From Phascolomyces articulosus (Eukaryota > Mucoromycota > Mucoromycetes > Mucorales > Lichtheimiaceae): a stretch of 64,000 nucleotides of DNA. Positions within the stretch are counted from its first letter, which is position 1. Every line of letters begins with the position of its first letter. The DNA lies in NCBI GenBank assembly GCA_025677815.1, contig JAIXMP010000036.1:310001-374000 (forward strand), read 5' to 3'. This document shows positions 11,612 to 24,574 of this stretch, piece by piece. The notes beneath the pieces are model-generated. The model ran no database searches and had not been told where the DNA came from. It saw nothing but the letters and a program-made list of their open reading frames with translations. A program made the translations under genes and the position numbers.

Positions 11612-14573
11612 TTAGTATTCAATGTTCTACAAGAATAGTACAAAATGATAAAGATGAATGTCAGTGCACTGGCGTACATACAATATTTTGAGTTAAACGA
11701 AAAAGAAAAAAAAAACTTACATTATCATCACAATGACGCATGACATTTTCGAACACTTTGATCAATTTTGTTCTAGCCCCAATGGTACTGACACCAGCTT
11801 GAAGCATATCTTCATCGGTCATTCGAACCACTTGTTGCCATTCCATGCCAATAAATGCATGACCATATTTATGTAAACGTAAACTTCTCAACCAATTTTG
11901 AACATCTATAAGAATTAAGAATATGTTTAGTCTATTTGAAATAACAAATCAAAAAATAAAGAGACAATAACTATTTTTTTTTTTACCTTTCATTAATTCA
12001 AAATCAACGGTTTCTGCAGCTAATTTATCTTTTAATGCACGAGCTGCTGATGAACGCTTTCGTCTGCGGGCTGCTCCAGTCAGCGGCTGATCTTTAGCAC
12101 TTTTGTTAGAGGTATCACTATGATCACTCAAATAATCAGAGTTATCTGCATTATAAATAGTAGGGGGTGTTAAGAATTGTCCAAATTGAACTTCTTTTTT
12201 GATCGATGGTTGTTGTGATGGTGTTTGTTGAGAAGAGATAAGTGTGGAGGATAAGGAAGGTTGTGGCGAAGGAGAAGGAGTTGTTGTCATTGGCGTAGTA
12301 GTTGTAGTAGTTGTAGTAGTAGCAGTTGTTGTCATACTATTTGTACTAGTACTTGCAACAGGAATAGGAGAAGGGGTAGGAGATAAACCAGGTGGTGGTT
12401 TTGTTGTAATAGATGTTGTTGAAGGGGCCGTTACTTGTTTTTCTTGTTGTGAATCAATTTGAGTTGTCGTCGTCGTAGGAACACGTTTATTAGATAAAAG
12501 AGAACTAGTAGAAGAAGTAATGCTATTCTTGGTATTATTATTATTATTATTGTTGTTGTTGTTGTTGCTGTTGTTGTTGTTACTATTACGAGAGGCGACG
12601 AGACGTTCAAGTTGTTCTACTTTTTGACCAATTCTCGAATGTTGTGATTGTTGTGATTGAGTATGATTATCACGTCGGAGGCGTGCCTGCGCTTGCTCCA
12701 AAGCGGTCAAACTATTGGTGGCTGCCGCAAGTTCACGAGCAGAAGTTTTTGTGGATGGATATTCTTGTTCTTCTCGGATGGTATCACTTTTACGAGTCCA
12801 AGGAAGATCCATATCCCGTTTCTTTTTTGATGAAAGTGAACCAAAGGACCAACTGTCATCATTATTAACTGAACCACGATCACCAATACGTCCTACCAAA
12901 GGTTTCTCTTGATGATGATGATGCTGTTGTTGTGGATGATGATTATGCTGTTGTTGTTGATGATGATGATGATTTCCTCGTGCCAGCGGGAAAGGCCAAT
13001 CATTACCAGAAGCTGCTGCTGCTGCATGAGCTGCTGCTGCTACGGCTGCGGCATGAGATGGAGATGTACCAAATAAACTACCGCTACTTCTTGAAGGTGT
13101 AATTTCTGAAGTAGAAGCTTTTAAACGAGGGGCAAACCCATTGGGACCTGGGCCAAGGGATGCCGAAGAAGAAGAGGTGGTGCTTGCACCACTACTCGCA
13201 GTAGAAGAACGATTGGAAGAAGATGCAGAATTATTGGCAGCTTGAATCTGTGCACGCGCAGCCAAGGCCTTTTCATACAATAATCCTTGTTGATGGCTCA
13301 ACCCCAAGGATCGTGGAAGCATCATGTCTCTGTTACGGCGTCGGAGATCATCAGGTTCACTTAACGCGGATGTAAGTCTGTTGCACAAGTTCGACCGTGG
13401 GGCCCGTCGGGTGGGTGGATACATTTGTCGCTTCCGCATTTCGTACTGAGACTCCGTCGATACAACTGAACCTGCTACAGTAACAGGAGCAGGTGTGGAT
13501 GCTGCTGCACGCGCTAAAATTCAACATATCAATAAATGAATCCATCAGTTTTTTTTTCATTTTTCAAAGGATATAAAATGGGAAATATTAAAAAAAAAAA
13601 GAGAGAAGGAGATGGAAGATGATGAGAAAAAGAGTCGAGTCCCCAAAATCTCATAATCTAAGTAACTCATTATTTACTCTATTATTAAACTATATACTAA
13701 TACACAACCTTCTTTTTTTTATTTCAAACCCGAATAAACTACTCATTCACTCACTCACCCATTCGCTCACTCCTCCGCACCTCCGATTAATTCTCTCTTT
13801 CTTTATCATACTTCTCCCCCCAAAAAAAAAACGATGTAAAAGAGAAGCGCACAGACATGAGTAATCATTAAAAATAAAACATTTTCTTTTTTTTACCTTT
13901 TTCCTGTCCTGCAGGAGAAAGTAATTCGCCTAATGGGTCTTGGTTTGCTAACTGTTGTAATACAGTAATCAAAAACCGAATTTGAATTTGTGAAGCATTT
14001 TGAACCACACTATAAAGTGCAGCTGTACGTTCAGGATCAGATCGACAACGAAACCATTGATTCACATGGTTTAATTCATCCTTGAATGCTTGATCAAGAC
14101 TTGCAGCAGCTACTTCTTCCAACATTTTTTCATATCGTTGAATATTTTCAAACCATTCATCAATGGCTTCTATAAACGTTTGAGAGAAAATAGGGATGAG
14201 TTATCAAATTAAAAAAAAAAAAGAATTTTTTATTTCTTTATTTACCTTCAGCAGCATGACCACTTAAACCTTGCTGTTGCATAACTTCTGAAGTAGCTGT
14301 ATGGCGGTTATTATTATTACGTTGGTGATGGTGATGTTGACGATGTTGTGGTGGCATGGAATGAACACTACCATTGGTACTACCATTAGTAGTAGAAACA
14401 GGAGGAGGGGTATTGGGTAATAAGCTAATAAGGTCTGATGCTGTCATGGATCGAAATGCCGGAGATGATCCGGCTAAAGAAGTTGGTGGAGGAGGTTGAA
14501 GTGGATTATGACGGTGGTGAAATGAATTAAAAAGGTTCTCTTCCATGGCTCGGTGAACATCATGTGTTGTCAT
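11612..14573 (-). CDS. VTS1: RNA-binding SAM-domain protein Vts1 (Smaug family)
   Basis: Post-transcriptional regulator that binds stem-loop Smaug recognition elements in mRNA and promotes deadenylation and decay. Exons 14573-14246, 14169-13897, 13513-11987, 11905-11721 and probably 11626-11612 give about 775 residues. Residues about 110-200 form the conserved Vts1 N-terminal helical region (AIDEWFENIQRYEKMLEEV..., WFRCRSDPERTAALYSVVQ). A long disordered middle holds His, Gln, Asn, Thr and Ser runs. The SAM domain is at about residues 707-770 (WLRSLRLHKYGHAFIGM, MTDEDMLQAGVSTIGARTKL). The C-terminus is uncertain: splicing to CTTGTAG at 11627 gives a NIEY ending, the acceptor at 11669 gives a longer tail, and no splicing ends at 11661. 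The second intron is long for this window (383 nt). Confidence 0.93.
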
Positions 14574-15794
14574 TTTTATATTATGTATGTATTAGAAGAG
14601 AGAAAGGGGGACCTTTTGTTGTTGTTGTTGTTGGGTTTTAAAATAATAAGAATAAGAATAAGAATAAGAAAGAATGATTTTTTTTAATATGAAAAAAGAA
14701 GTTCAAGTAAAAAGTAAAAAAAAAAAAAACAAAAAAGAAAAGAAAAAGTGAAAGAGAAGAAAAAAAAAAAAAAAAAGACAAAAAGTGTTCAAAATAAAAA
14801 TAAGTGTGTGAGTTCGTGTGTGTGTGCGTGTGTGTTGCTTGTTAAACAATAAACAGAAACGACTTTATTGGGGGAAGGTACAACAGCAAGATCGGCACTT
14901 GTGTTCACTTTCTTGTCAAACCATTTGCCACGGTTTTTATTATTCTTTTTTTATGATCCTATTCAATTTAATTCTAGTTTGTAGTCTCTAATGCCTATTT
15001 CTAATCATAACAATTATAATCCATTATCATTATAGTCCATACATTATTAGTATTATTAAGTATATATAGTAGTTAACGTAATCGATTCAGGGGGGGAGAG
15101 GGAACCAAAAAAGATATATTACTCCTTAAAAAGAGAGTTGTTTAAAAAAGCGTGACACATTCCACTGCAGATCTTTGCGTGGGCTCCGCCCTTAAATATC
15201 TTTTATATATACTTCTTTTATCATCTTATTCATCATCATTATGATAATAATAACAAATGATTATCAATTGATATATATGGATATTATATAAAAGAAAAAG
15301 TAGAAAAAGGAGGATAGAACCTGCTATTGAGTGAATAATAAATGTCCCTTTTTTTTATATATAAATGTAAAATATAATAAAAAAAATGATGATAAAGTAG
15401 GAACAAGTTTTTTTTTATCTGTCATAAAAATCAAGTATGATTGTTGAACCAACTAACTTTTTTTTTTGCTGGACTCTAAAAAATAATTAAAAAGCCATCA
15501 TCGAACCTGTTTCTAATTCAGATTTAACGTTGTACAAAGAGATACTTTTTATTTTGATTTTTTTTTGCATGGATCATCTTTTACTTATTCAATCATCCTA
15601 AATTATAATGATGATCCTTCTTTTTAGCGTCATCAAATCATGTATATAGAATATATGTTTATTTATTTATTTATAATACAAGTACAGCGACGACAACTCA
15701 AACTTGTAATATATCAAGAAGAAGAAAAAATTGGAGGAAAATTTATAAGAAATGGGAAGAATCAATAGTATAGTAAAGACAAAAAAAAGGATTT
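14574..15794. other. intergenic: VTS1 promoter and SDR 3' flank
   Basis: Next to VTS1 there are a GTT run (14617-14633), a GAATAA run (14647-14670) and long A/G-rich tracts (14690-14780), probably its leader and promoter. The rest is AT-rich. No coding sequence seen. Confidence 0.45.
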
Positions 15795-16951
15795 TTAGGT
15801 GTTAAGAGTTTGACCACCATTAGGATGAATGGTTTGACCACTAATATAAGAGCTATCGGCCGATGCCAAAAAGACAAAAGCGGCAGCAATCTCGGCAGGT
15901 TGAGCCGGGCGTTTAAAAGGTGGGAATGAACCAAAGTTTTGGATTTCCTCTTGTGAAAACGTGTTTGGAATCAAGGGTGTCCATACAGGTCCCGGTGCCA
16001 CTGCATTCACACGAATATGTCTTGGTGCCAGTTGTTGAGAAAGGGCACGCGTATAAGCAACCACAGCACCTTTAGTGGCAGAATAATCCACAAGTACATC
16101 CATACCACGATAAGCTGCTACGGAAGCTGTATTCACAATCACAGCACCTGCTTTCATATGCTTAGCAGCATGTTTGGTCATGTAGATTGGTCCAAAGACT
16201 ATATATATAGATATATAAATATAGATAATGATCGATCGGCCAAGCAATCGTTTTTTTTTGTTTCATTAGGTTAGTCATAGAATGAAGAAGAAGAAGAAGA
16301 TCCATTTTCAATGAATATATATACCATTGGTTCTAAATGTGCGTTCCATAGTTTCACCAACAATATCTTCAATCTTGTCCACTTTATGTTGTTCAGCAGC
16401 GTTATTGATCAAAATATCGATTTGACCAAAAGTATTCAAATGAGAATTCAAAATGTCACGACAATTAGCCTCATAACCAATATCACGAGCAATCAAATGG
16501 ACTTTGCATTTGCTTTGTGATTCAATGGTTTCCTTGGTATAAAGAGCATCAGCATCTTCACGTTCATCACGATAAACAATAGTAATACCAGCACATCCTT
16601 CCAAAGCAAACAAGGTAGCAATAGCACGACCGATACCACTGTCAGCACCTATTTAGTTTTTATGTTGTTAATTTTTTTTTTGTTGAATTCATCTGCATTT
16701 ATATTATACATCCCCGAGAATAACAATAAAAACTTACCAGTAATCAAAGCATGACGACCTTCCAAACGACCAGAACCAACATATTGACGGAAAGTGGGAG
16801 TACCATTGGTATCAAAAGTAGGCAAATGTTGAGTTACAGGGGCAGGTTTCAGTAAAGAGGCAATACCAGACTTTTCATAAACAAATTTGCGACGCATTTC
16901 ATTGAATTCATAGACGTCCTTGGGAAGATCTTGATCGAATCCGATAGTCAT
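15795..16951 (-). CDS. short-chain dehydrogenase/reductase
   Basis: NAD(P)-dependent oxidoreductase of the classical SDR superfamily, closest in layout to bacterial YghA/YhdF-like (glucose/ribitol dehydrogenase-like) members with an N-terminal extension of about 60 residues. Exons 16951-16738, 16648-16325 and 16198-15795 give 313 residues. The cofactor motif TGADSGIG is at 71-78 and spans intron 1. NNAAEQ follows, then the catalytic Ser205 and the Tyr218-x3-Lys222 pair in DYSATKGA, and the PGPVWTPLI loop. No signal peptide or membrane segment is seen, so it is probably cytosolic. The substrate cannot be inferred. It is divergent from the Slm1-like gene with 1.7 kb between. Confidence 0.9.
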
Positions 16952-18674
16952 TTTTGATAAACTTGAATTTTGAAAAAAAAAAGAAGAGTTGAGTTGTTGT
17001 TGTTGTGTGTAATGAATAGAATGATTTTTTTTTGAGAAAAAAAAACCACTTGTATTTATAGTCTTTATGTAAAATTGTTTAAATTGTATTGTTTATACTT
17101 TGACTTCTATTGTTGTTTACTTGTTCCTTCCTGGTTCAATAAAGCAAAGCCTCCTCCTCTTCTCTTTAACTCGGAAAGAGAGAGATGGGTTGTCAATTGG
17201 CCTGGGAATAATAAAAAAAGGAAACTACATATATCTCTCTCCTTCTTGGATTCTCTTCTATTTCAAATAAACCGCACATGAAAAAAAAGGGCTGACGATA
17301 GTTTATATTTATGCAAACGTTCTTATTTTACGTTTCTGTAAAGGATCATTGACTATAATAAAATATATACAACACAGCCTCATGAACAAAAATCATTAAA
17401 CAGGGGAGGAAAAAAAGTGGGGGGGGAAGGAAGGATAATACCCTCAAAAACTCCTGATCAGGATTTGAACTATCGTCATCTTCTTGTTCTTCATCCTCGG
17501 GATATCTATTTTACATATATATATACCCTATTTTGAAATTGACAACATTGATCCTGTACACTGTATAAATCTGCATGTTTCACATGTTTTTTTTTCATGT
17601 ATATTTTTATACATTAAAGGACTCTCTACCTTTCTTATTATTATGTACTAGTTAAATAGAGTCAAACAAAAATAAAAATAATTATGCAAAAGTCATGTAA
17701 ACAATAAGCCAGCTGAGCATAAAGAAGTTAAGTAATAGCAGTAGCAAATTTAAAAATAAAAACTATTAATAATAATAATAAAGTTTTTATTATTCGACCA
17801 AGGAGTCTATTTTACGACGACGATGGAACGATGTTATCTAAATTTCAATAGTCATGATTATAACAATAAATTTAAAACATATTCCCCATGCTTTAATTTC
17901 ATTTAAAGAAGCCATGATGTAATGACAGTGTTTATCTATTAAAAAAGTTGTAAAATAGAGGGCTTGTCTATACTTTTATTTCAAAAATATAAAACTTTGC
18001 CATACATTATCGTTGTTATTGTTTTACTACGGAACGAACATGATGGTATTTATATAAATACATTTTACATACTAATCAACAAATGGATAAATAAAAATAA
18101 TAATAATGCCATATCTTTGGCTTAGGCATTACCCAATCGTTTGCTATAGGAAGTATAAAACACTTAATTCTAATTATAATTTATGAAACTAAACTTATTC
18201 AAAAGGGTGGCCCTTCTCTTTATGCAACAAATAAAAACTTGTTAAATAAAAGAATGGGTTTTTTAATTGGATCAAATGTGAAGTAGGAACAAATTAAATG
18301 CGTTGCATAATCTTCTGTATAACCTTATATACTACTACTCTTTATATTTTTATTTTGGTTATCATGAAATATTCAATTATTTTGCAAATAAATGACTTTA
18401 ACCCTTTTATTATATTATTATTATTAATACGGTTATCATTTTGGTGTTGTAGTTGTTCATGGCCATGAGGTTCTTTCAATACCCCTCCCATTGTTCACTC
18501 GTCATGGACCTTTTCCAAACATCGGTTTCAGAATTTTTTTTTAGTACAAGGGACCCTTTTTGTTCGTTTCGTTCATTTGCATAAACCGCTAAGAATGAAT
18601 TACAACACACGTCTTTTTTTTTTCTTCTTTTTTTCTCTTCTTCTAGAATTCATAGTTAGAGTCAATAAACCATC
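16952..18674. other. intergenic between SDR and Slm1-like gene
   Basis: Apart from the exon-like stretch at 17323-17505, this is AT-rich sequence serving as the promoters of two divergent genes. A pyrimidine-rich run (18610-18650) lies just upstream of the ATG at 18675. Confidence 0.4.
17323..17505 (-). other. possible orphan exons of an unannotated minus-strand gene
   Basis: After TAAAATAG, the stretch 17505-17442 reads one base plus 21 open codons, YPEDEEQEDDDSSNPDQEF followed by LR, and ends at GTATTATCC. A second acceptor at 17353 could join ten codons (SMILYRNVK, stop at 17323). Acidic low-complexity composition and clean splice-like borders suggest coding, but I could not find upstream exons with confidence. 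Confidence 0.22.
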
Positions 18675-19216
18675 ATGGCGACGACATTAATGAATCAGCA
18701 ACCTATAGGACAACAAAAAAGTTTACCTCATTTACCAAAAAGTATGGTAATGACGTCTAAACCTCTTCCCCAATGGCAAGATGAAAATAGTGGTGTTAAT
18801 GTGATGGGGACACCTACAGTAGAAGGGCGTGGACAACAAAAACGGGAGCAACAACAACAACAACAACAACAACGACAAGAGTTATCAGAGGATGAATCAT
18901 TAGAAACAGCACCACAAGTATTGACGAGTGTTGCTCAACCACAGATGGCAACTACTACTGCTGCCACAAATCAACAATTACAAAGAGCATCCACTATGAC
19001 TAGTACTAGTCAAGCATTAACTGTGACTCGATCCAAAGGTTTAGAAGCTCCTGTGTTTAGTGCTTCTCCAAAAAGGAGCATGTCATTATCAAGAAAACGC
19101 ACTTCTATTGTACAACGACAAGTCTATCGTATGGATGGTGGTATTCATCCCACAGAATTATTAGGAACACGTTTAAATGCTTGGCGTTCAGCTATCAAAG
19201 AATTGGTAAGTAGAAG

Positions 19217-19250
<34 letters not shown>

Positions 19251-20708
19251 ATTATCTCAATGGATTCTATTGGAAGGATCTCCCTCCCCATCTCTTTTCA
19301 TCTCATTGACTATAAAAATAATGGCATGATATGCATATGTATAGATCAAATTATTTAAAGAAATCCAAGAAATTGAATCCAAAACAGCAGGGGGTTATAG
19401 TAAATCCACCAAAGCCATTGTATTTCCAATACCTGAAGCTAGTGGTCAATTTATGGAAACGGGTGGCACGCAAGATGTTTGGTTAGCTTTCCGTAATTAT
19501 GCTGTCGAACAAAGTGTACGTCATCAAGATTATGTCAATTATTTGGATCGTTCTGTCTTGCCTAGTTTACGAAGTATCAAAAAAGATATCAAGTCCATGT
19601 TGAAAGCCATTCATCAAGATAAGAATTTAAAGACAACCAGTTTATATGATGGTCGTCGTCGTATGGATGCTTTGGTGTCTAAATTGGATAGTGTCATTCA
19701 ATATAATATGCAAATGCCTTATACAGCGTATCAACGACAAGATCCTTTATTGATTAATTGTGGTATGTTTCTTGATCCTCCATTTCTTTAAGCATATATA
19801 TACTCTAACAAGATGACCATGACTAATGTATATATATATCTTCGATGGTTATAGCTGTTTATCAAGCCAATAAACAATTATTTGATAGTGAAAATGCATT
19901 GCATGATAATATTTTGAATTTACAACACGAAGTGCATGTCTTTGAATGTAATTTGGTGGAAAGTATTCGATCCATTACTGAACAATTACAACAATTCCGT
20001 ATGGAGAAATTGGAATCGCATAGTGCCTTTGGTCAAGTGACTTCTACCTTTGGTTGTATGAATGCTGATACTGAATGGAATGAATTTATACGTCGTAACG
20101 CTGGTAATTTAATCAGTGATGACGCTGCTTATCGAACAGATCAAGATATTTGTTATCCAAACCAAAATCATGATTTGGTACAACCTGTCAAGGTGGGATT
20201 ATTGGAACGTCGATCAGGTATTATGCGTAGTTGGGTGGAAGGTTTATATGTCTTGACACCTTGTAAGTATATATATTTCTCATTTTATACAAGATTGAGA
20301 GAGAAATGATGGAGAGCTAACCCAATGGAACCATCTTACAGCTGGGTTTCTGCATAGTTATAAATCCACTCGACAATTTGATGCCGATCCTATGAGTCCG
20401 GAAATATCTATTTTTATCCCACATACAAGTATTGATTGTAGTAAAAATTATGATTCCATGTATCAAGAAAATGCATTTGAAATCAAGGGCAAGAATGCAC
20501 AATCTTTGGTGGGTATGGAAAAGAACTTTATGCTCCGAGCTCAAGACCAATTGGATTTACAAGATTGGTTTAATAAATTGGTTCAAATTTCGGACCGGTT
20601 CCGTCCCGAACCCGTTATGCAACCTCAACAACAAGGGGGTTATAATCAACAACAACAGCCAAATCAAACGGATCGTGCTTTACCATCTATGCCTGAAGAA
20701 CAGGAACC

Positions 20709-20741
<33 letters not shown>

Positions 20742-21087
20742 GTACCAACAACAAGATCCATCTTCATCTACTAGTTATCAACAACAACAGCAACAACCTC
20801 AAGTGATTCAAGTACCTGCTGAATATGTTCAACCCGAAGATGAACAGCAACAGCGATCAATGGAAGGTGCTCAGGCCACTACATCCACTCAACCCGTGTC
20901 ACAAGATATATCAGATGAGACACAGCATCATCATCATAAGGACAAGGGTAAGAGTCCTGCTCTTGTGGATCAATCAAACGATGTATATCGTGAACAAGAG
21001 GATGAAGAAGAGGAAGATGATGATAATTGGGATACTGTTCCTCAACATCAGATGGGTAGTAATAAGGCTGAATTACAGCAAAACTAA
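18675..21087 (+). CDS. Slm1-like BAR/PH-domain protein
   Basis: Relative of yeast Slm1/Slm2, PI(4,5)P2-binding eisosome-associated proteins that act with TORC2 in membrane-stress and actin signalling. Exons 18675-19205, 19345-19762, 19855-20262 and 20342-21087 give 700 residues. The first 150 residues are disordered with a Gln run. Residues about 160-420 form the BAR-like helical domain (LGTRLNAWRSAIKELIKLF, DVWLAFRNYAVEQSVRHQDY). A PH domain follows at about 424-537 (VKVGLLERRSGIMRSWVEGL, ending DWFNKLVQI). The tail is Gln-rich and then acidic. Intron 1 carries a GA repeat beside the donor. Ask10/Rgc1 share the architecture but are much longer. Confidence 0.88.
19220..19247 (+). repeat. GA dinucleotide repeat in intron 1 of the Slm1-like gene
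   Basis: About 14 uninterrupted GA units start 14 nt after the GTAAGT donor at 19206. The repeat is likely length-polymorphic between strains. Confidence 0.9.
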
Positions 21088-21482
21088 AAAAAAAAAAAAA
21101 AATAGCTGACATCACGAAATAAGTAAAGTAAAAAAATTGACATTTGAAAAATGGTCATCAGGAGCTTAAAAACTGACCACAAGTGTAATTTTAAAATAAC
21201 GAATTATAATCATTCTTCTTGCTAGTAAAAATTGTTCAATTCAAAAATTCTTTTTGTAATAATAATACGTAATAATAATATATATAGTCATCATTATAAT
21301 AATAATAAAAATAGTATGTGTTTTTTAACAAGTCATAACCCATAATTTATAGAATATATGTATAAAATGTATATATAGAGGATTTTATTATATTTATTGT
21401 ACATAAAACTTTCCCAAACAAACAAACAAAAAACATTTGGTTGGTTTGGTTGGTTGATTGGTGTTGAGGTTGCTTTTTTTTT
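21088..21482. other. convergent 3' flanks
   Basis: AT-rich spacer between the stop codons of the Slm1-like and phosphatidylserine synthase genes. It contains TTGGTTGG runs at 21438-21460 and no gene. Confidence 0.5.
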
Positions 21483-22515
21483 TTAAGGTTTTGGAATACG
21501 AAGAGTTCTGCTAATCATAAGAGTACCACTTAATGCATAAATAAGCACGAGTGGATGTAATTCCCAAGTAGGAGCCAATTCAACAAGCTGACCAGGTAAA
21601 GTATCTAAATATTGATCATTCATGACGAAATAGGCTAACAGACCTACAATGGATAAAGAGGTAGGTATAGGTGTTCCTTCAAAATATGAAATTTTGCCGG
21701 ATGCATCTTTAGGTTGGGATGCTACTGTGGCATTAAATCTTGCAAGACGTGCAATACCACAACATACGAAATAGGTCAATACCACTGTATCGAGATAAGT
21801 TCGCATACCCACTAAAAAATAATAATAATAATAGAAACAATGGTTATAAACAATTGAGGTCCCAAAGACAAACGTTTGAAATTCCCATCCGATTGCTTAA
21901 TTATTATTTTTTTTTACCCATCCCATCCCATATTCTCATCCATATCTCTCTTTATTGAATAAAAACCCTCACCTGCAAAACCAAGGGATGCGGGTGCTAC
22001 ACCAAATGAAATCTATATAAAAATATCCATTAGTGAACCATGGCCATGGTGTAAAAAAAAAATGTGAAACAAAACTTTACCAAATCTGCAAGACTATCTA
22101 ATTCTTGACCCACTAAAGATGAATTGTTTCTCCAACGTGCAACACGACCATCCATAAAGTCAAAAAAGAGTCCAAATGGCATAAAATACATTGCAGAATA
22201 AAGATCGGCAATGTCACTGGAAAGTAAATATCGCATAGATCCAAAGACTGACATGATACCACAGACACCATTCATAAGTGTAATAATATCAGCAATATAA
22301 AAGTTTCTAATATGAAAGCCAGGAAAGACAAGTTAGAAGCATGTCTTGCTTTTTTTTTTTCGTAATAATGTCTTGGCAACAAAAAAAAAGAAAAGGAAAA
22401 ACGGCATTTACCGAACCATGGAGAAATGACCTGGTCGTGATTGTTTTGAAATATCGGGTGGTGAGGGTGAAGACGAAGGTTGTGTTGACACTTCACGTCG
22501 TTTATGTGCTGTCAT
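21483..22515 (-). CDS. CHO1: CDP-diacylglycerol-serine O-phosphatidyltransferase
   Basis: Phosphatidylserine synthase: CDP-diacylglycerol plus L-serine gives phosphatidylserine plus CMP, in the ER membrane. This is the fungal route to PS and, through decarboxylation, PE. Exons 22515-22412, 22306-22081, 22012-21973 (40 nt) and 21811-21483 give 232 residues. The CDP-alcohol phosphotransferase motif is complete: D87 G88, A91 R92, G101, D105, D109. [20 protein letters not shown] and the FEGTPIPTS loop match the PssA/Cho1 group. Several membrane segments are visible. The N-terminus is shorter than in yeast Cho1. The gene shares a 337-bp divergent promoter with the PP6-like phosphatase. Confidence 0.94.
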
Positions 22516-22852
22516 TGTTTTTATTCGTGTTGTTTTTATATATATATAATGTCAATGCGAAATAAAAAGGGAGGAGAAGAAAGAAAGCAAAAGACTTTTT
22601 TATGAATTAGAAGAAAAGAAACAAGATCTTTTTTGAGAAGAGAATTGGAAAAAAAACACGCATTTTATAATGGAGCGCGAAAAGAGGTTAAAAATACTCC
22701 CGCTGACTATCATTTTGGCTATTGCAGCCAACAAAAAAAAATCACGCTTGGACTAAACTTCCTATACTTATTACTTAACTCACACACACACCACCACCAA
22801 CACCAACAACCCCCTTTTTTTTGTTCTCTACCATTTTTTTTTTCTTTCAATC
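22516..22852. promoter_or_regulatory. short bidirectional promoter region
   Basis: 337 bp separates the start codons of CHO1 (minus) and the PP6-like phosphatase (plus). CT-rich runs lie near both starts. A TATATATATA element at 22538-22548 is 23 nt upstream of the CHO1 ATG. Confidence 0.4.
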
Positions 22853-23030
22853 ATGGATGTGGACGCTTGCATTGAATCCATCAAACAATGTAAATATCTT
22901 CCAGAAAATGATATGCGTCAGTTATGTAACAAGGTGAATAAGTCATACCAAGAAAACCTTACACTATATCTATTTATATATAAGAGGACAATGTTAAAAC
23001 AAGATTATCGATTTTATAACTAATGGAAGA

Positions 23031-23061
<31 letters not shown>

Positions 23062-24574
23062 TATCATGGCGACACCCATTTTTATTTTTATTTTTTGATT
23101 TGGATATTTTATTTTACAATGTAGTTGAAAGAAATCTTGGCCGAGGAATCAACAGTAGTTCCTGTAAGAGCTCCTGTTACTTTATGTGGGGATATTCATG
23201 GTCAATTTTATGACTTGTTGAAATTATTTGAAGTGGGTGGTGATCTACCTGAAACATCTTATATTTTTATGGTAATTTATTAAAGAAAGAAAAGAAAGAA
23301 AGGGAAAGAGACAGTAGGATGATCCATCCTTCATGCTAGGTAATATATAAATATAGAAACTGATAGAAACCATTTTTTTTTAATATTTTAGGGTGATTTT
23401 GTCGATCGTGGTCGTTATTCTTTAGAAACATTAACATTATTATTGCTACTAAAAGTCAAGTAAGTCATTTTAAAAATTATTAATGTAACACTTGTATATT
23501 TCTCTAACCTGTAGAATAAAAGGTACCCAGATCGTATTACATTAACTCGCGGTAATCATGAAAGTCGAAATGTTACTCGAGTCTATGGTTTCTATGGTAA
23601 TTGTATTTTTTTTTTTAGTTTTTAATTCTTTTTTATATATATCATCGTATACCATATATCCATCAAACTAACATTTATAACTATTCAATATAGATGAATG
23701 TCTTGCAAAATATCAAAGTTCTAAAGTATGGGAATGGTGTTGTACAGTTTTTGACTACCTTCCATTAGCTGCGGTAAGACCGAAATCATTTTTTTTTAAA
23801 AAAAAAGAAAAATTACTAAAACCATTTTCAAAATGTAGCTTGTTGATGGAAATATATTTTGCGTTCATGGTGGATTATCACCTGAATTACCTTCAGTAGA
23901 CTCTATTCGGTAAATCAATAAAAAAAACAATTCATTTTGAGATTTCTTGACTAAAAAAAATGTATAATAGAACCCTTTTCCGAATGCAAGAATTACCTCA
24001 AACAGGTGGTACTTGTGGTATGTTTTTTTCTTCGATATCTATCAAATCATCATCTTTCTCTCTTTATTAATTCATTTTTAATATATCTATATATTATTAT
24101 TCATAGATTTACTGTGGTCAGATCCTGAAGCACAAGTAGATTCATGGGCAATCAGTCCCAGAGGGGGTGGGTTTTTATTTGGACATTTACCCACTAATGC
24201 AGTAAGTAACACATGTAACATATACACTTGCCATTTTTATACACCATGGAGTATAGGTATATATATTTATATTAATGAATGAATTGGGATTATTATTTTA
24301 GTTTTGTCATAACAATGATGTCAATTTGATTGTTCGTAGTCATCAACTTGTGGATGAAGGATATAATTATCCATTTGCAGATAAGAATTTGGTGACATTA
24401 TGGTCTGCTCCTAATTATTGTTATCGTTGTGGAAATAAGGCAGCTATTTTAAAAGTACCTGATGATCGTGAACAAATCAATGAAAGTGATTATCGAATAT
24501 TTTTAGAAAATGATACCCAATTTTTCGATAATGAATCGTATGCAAATGGGCCTGGTAACCAATACTTTTTGTAA
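22853..24574 (+). CDS. PP2A-family Ser/Thr phosphatase catalytic subunit, PP6/Sit4-like
   Basis: Metal-dependent protein phosphatase (PPP family). Nine exons (22853-22933, 23125-23271, 23392-23459, 23523-23596, 23694-23773, 23839-23909, 23971-24017, 24107-24201, 24302-24574) give 311 residues. Metal-site motifs GDIHG (49-53), GDFVDRG (77-83), RGNHES (108-113) and CVHGGLSPE are intact, as are [11 protein letters not shown] and the C-terminal YFL that is carboxymethylated in the family. [13 protein letters not shown] and DSWAISPRG point to PP6/Sit4 rather than PP4 or PP2A. It is divergent: [13 protein letters not shown] instead of RQITQVYGFYDEC, and RSHQL instead of RAHQL. It may be a second, fast-evolving paralogue. 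Confidence 0.9.

Noticed and set aside
13619..13864. 81-codon plus-strand frame
   Set aside because: It lies within the 383-nt second intron of VTS1 on the other strand and is low-complexity.
17452..17480. Sequence resembling a tRNA T-arm on the minus strand (GTTCAAATCC)
   Set aside because: No matching acceptor stem, D-arm or anticodon arm could be paired around it; the stretch reads better as an acidic exon.
20432..20806. 124-codon plus-strand frame
   Set aside because: Out-of-frame shadow of the Slm1-like PH domain and Gln-rich tail.
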